The notes beneath the pieces are model-generated. The model was not told the DNA's origin. It did no database searches and was given only the letters and a program-made list of their open reading frames with translations. Shown piece after piece: positions 7,907 to 8,048 of a stretch of 8,048 bases of DNA. The stretch's first letter is position 1; every line of letters begins with the position of its first letter. The position numbers and the translations under genes are program-made. Source of the DNA: Ignavibacteria bacterium (GTDB taxonomy: Bacteria; Bacteroidota; Ignavibacteria; Ignavibacteriales; Melioribacteraceae); contig DAIEQT010000067.1 of NCBI GenBank assembly GCA_027347545.1, forward strand, positions 1 to 8,048. The letters run 5' to 3'.

Positions 7907-7920
7907 TAACAAGGAGGTTA
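7907..7920 (+). promoter_or_regulatory. Leader hairpin 2 over the Shine-Dalgarno, predicted CsrA site
   Basis: TAAC (7907-7910) can pair with GTTA (7917-7920) around the loop AAGGAG (7911-7916). ACAAGGAGGT (7909-7918) fits the CsrA consensus ACANGGANGU at every specified position. The GGA here is also the centre of the Shine-Dalgarno sequence, so a bound CsrA would block ribosome access. The stem is only four pairs and weak on its own. Part of the match is expected simply because Shine-Dalgarno sequences contain GGA, but the flanking ACA and the pairing are not required for ribosome binding. Confidence 0.5.
7911..7917 (+). promoter_or_regulatory. Strong ribosome binding site of flagellin
   Basis: AAGGAGG is a near-perfect complement of the 16S rRNA 3' end and lies 6 bases before the ATG at 7924. 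It is the strongest Shine-Dalgarno sequence in the window, as expected for a very abundant structural protein, and it fixes the flagellin start. Confidence 0.85.
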
Positions 7921-7923
7921 GTC

Positions 7924-8048
7924 ATGGCATTCTCAGTAAACACCAATTTAGGCGCACTACAAGCCTACAACGCATTAGCAAAAGTTAATGCACAAACCGA
8001 AAAAGCACAGCTCCGTTTAGCAACCACCAAAAAGATCAACAGTGTAGC
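7924..8048 (+). CDS. Flagellin, N-terminal fragment (41 full codons, runs off the window)
   Basis: The visible residues begin MAFSVNTNLGALQAYNAL and continue with LAKVNAQTEKAQLRLATTKKINSVA. This is the conserved D0 helix of flagellins: an early N-T-N motif, then hydrophobic residues at heptad spacing (L9, L12, Y15, L18), and a LATTKKINS stretch in the place of the usual LSTGKRINS. This segment forms the inner tube of the filament and part of the export signal; there is no cleavable signal peptide. Only the N-terminus is present, so total length, the variable surface domain and glycosylated residues cannot be seen. It has its own FliA-like promoter and a structured leader, and follows two glycosylation-type genes that probably modify it. 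I leave the gene symbol empty because fliC, fla and hag are used for the same protein in different groups. Confidence 0.9.
   Translation, partial: MAFSVNTNLGALQAYNALAKVNAQTEKAQLRLATTKKINSV

Noticed and set aside
7802..7923. Sigma-54 promoter for flagellin
   Set aside because: I found no GG and GC pair with the fixed -24/-12 spacing of TGGCAC-N5-TTGCA in this gap; the sigma-28 pattern fits much better.
1..8048. CRISPR arrays, tRNA/rRNA genes, insertion sequences
   Set aside because: No spaced direct repeats, cloverleaf-like segments, transposase motifs or terminal inverted repeats were seen; nearly all of the window is accounted for by the coding sequences.

Overview
The window comes from an AT-rich, flagellated bacterium. 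All genes lie on the + strand and are tightly packed. At the right edge is the start of a flagellin gene, whose first residues form a typical D0-type N-terminus. Upstream of it are two protein-glycosylation-type genes, so the region looks like a flagellin glycosylation locus. The style of the flagellin N-terminus and the AT-rich coding suggest a member of the Ignavibacteria/Chlorobi side of the Bacteroidota. That placement is from memory and uncertain.

Layout: (1) 1-171, the last 56 codons of an unrecognised gene. (2) 173-6271, one uninterrupted 2032-residue reading frame with a class I methyltransferase domain, three family-2-type (GT-A) and two GT4-like (GT-B) glycosyltransferase domains, an embedded CxxC/CxxC zinc ribbon and C-terminal TPR-like repeats. 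(3) 6272-7801, a 509-residue GT2 glycosyltransferase with a helical TPR-like tail, starting on the base right after the previous stop codon. (4) 7802-7923, a 122-base intergenic leader. (5) 7924 to the edge, the start of flagellin.

Genes 1-3 have gaps of 1 and 0 bases and are probably one operon with translational coupling. The flagellin has its own signals. A sigma-28 (FliA)-like promoter is visible, with TAAACTTT and TTCGATAG separated by exactly 11 bases. Its leader carries two small hairpins, each presenting an AAGGAR hexaloop closed by a C-G pair. The second contains the Shine-Dalgarno sequence. This is the geometry recognised by the translational repressor CsrA, and it parallels the known CsrA control of flagellin (hag) in Bacillus.

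A working model (inference) is that the multidomain protein and the following transferase build, extend and perhaps methylate a glycan on flagellin, while flagellin is controlled by FliA at transcription and by CsrA at translation. The most unusual items are the 'assembly line on one chain' architecture and the double CsrA-type leader.
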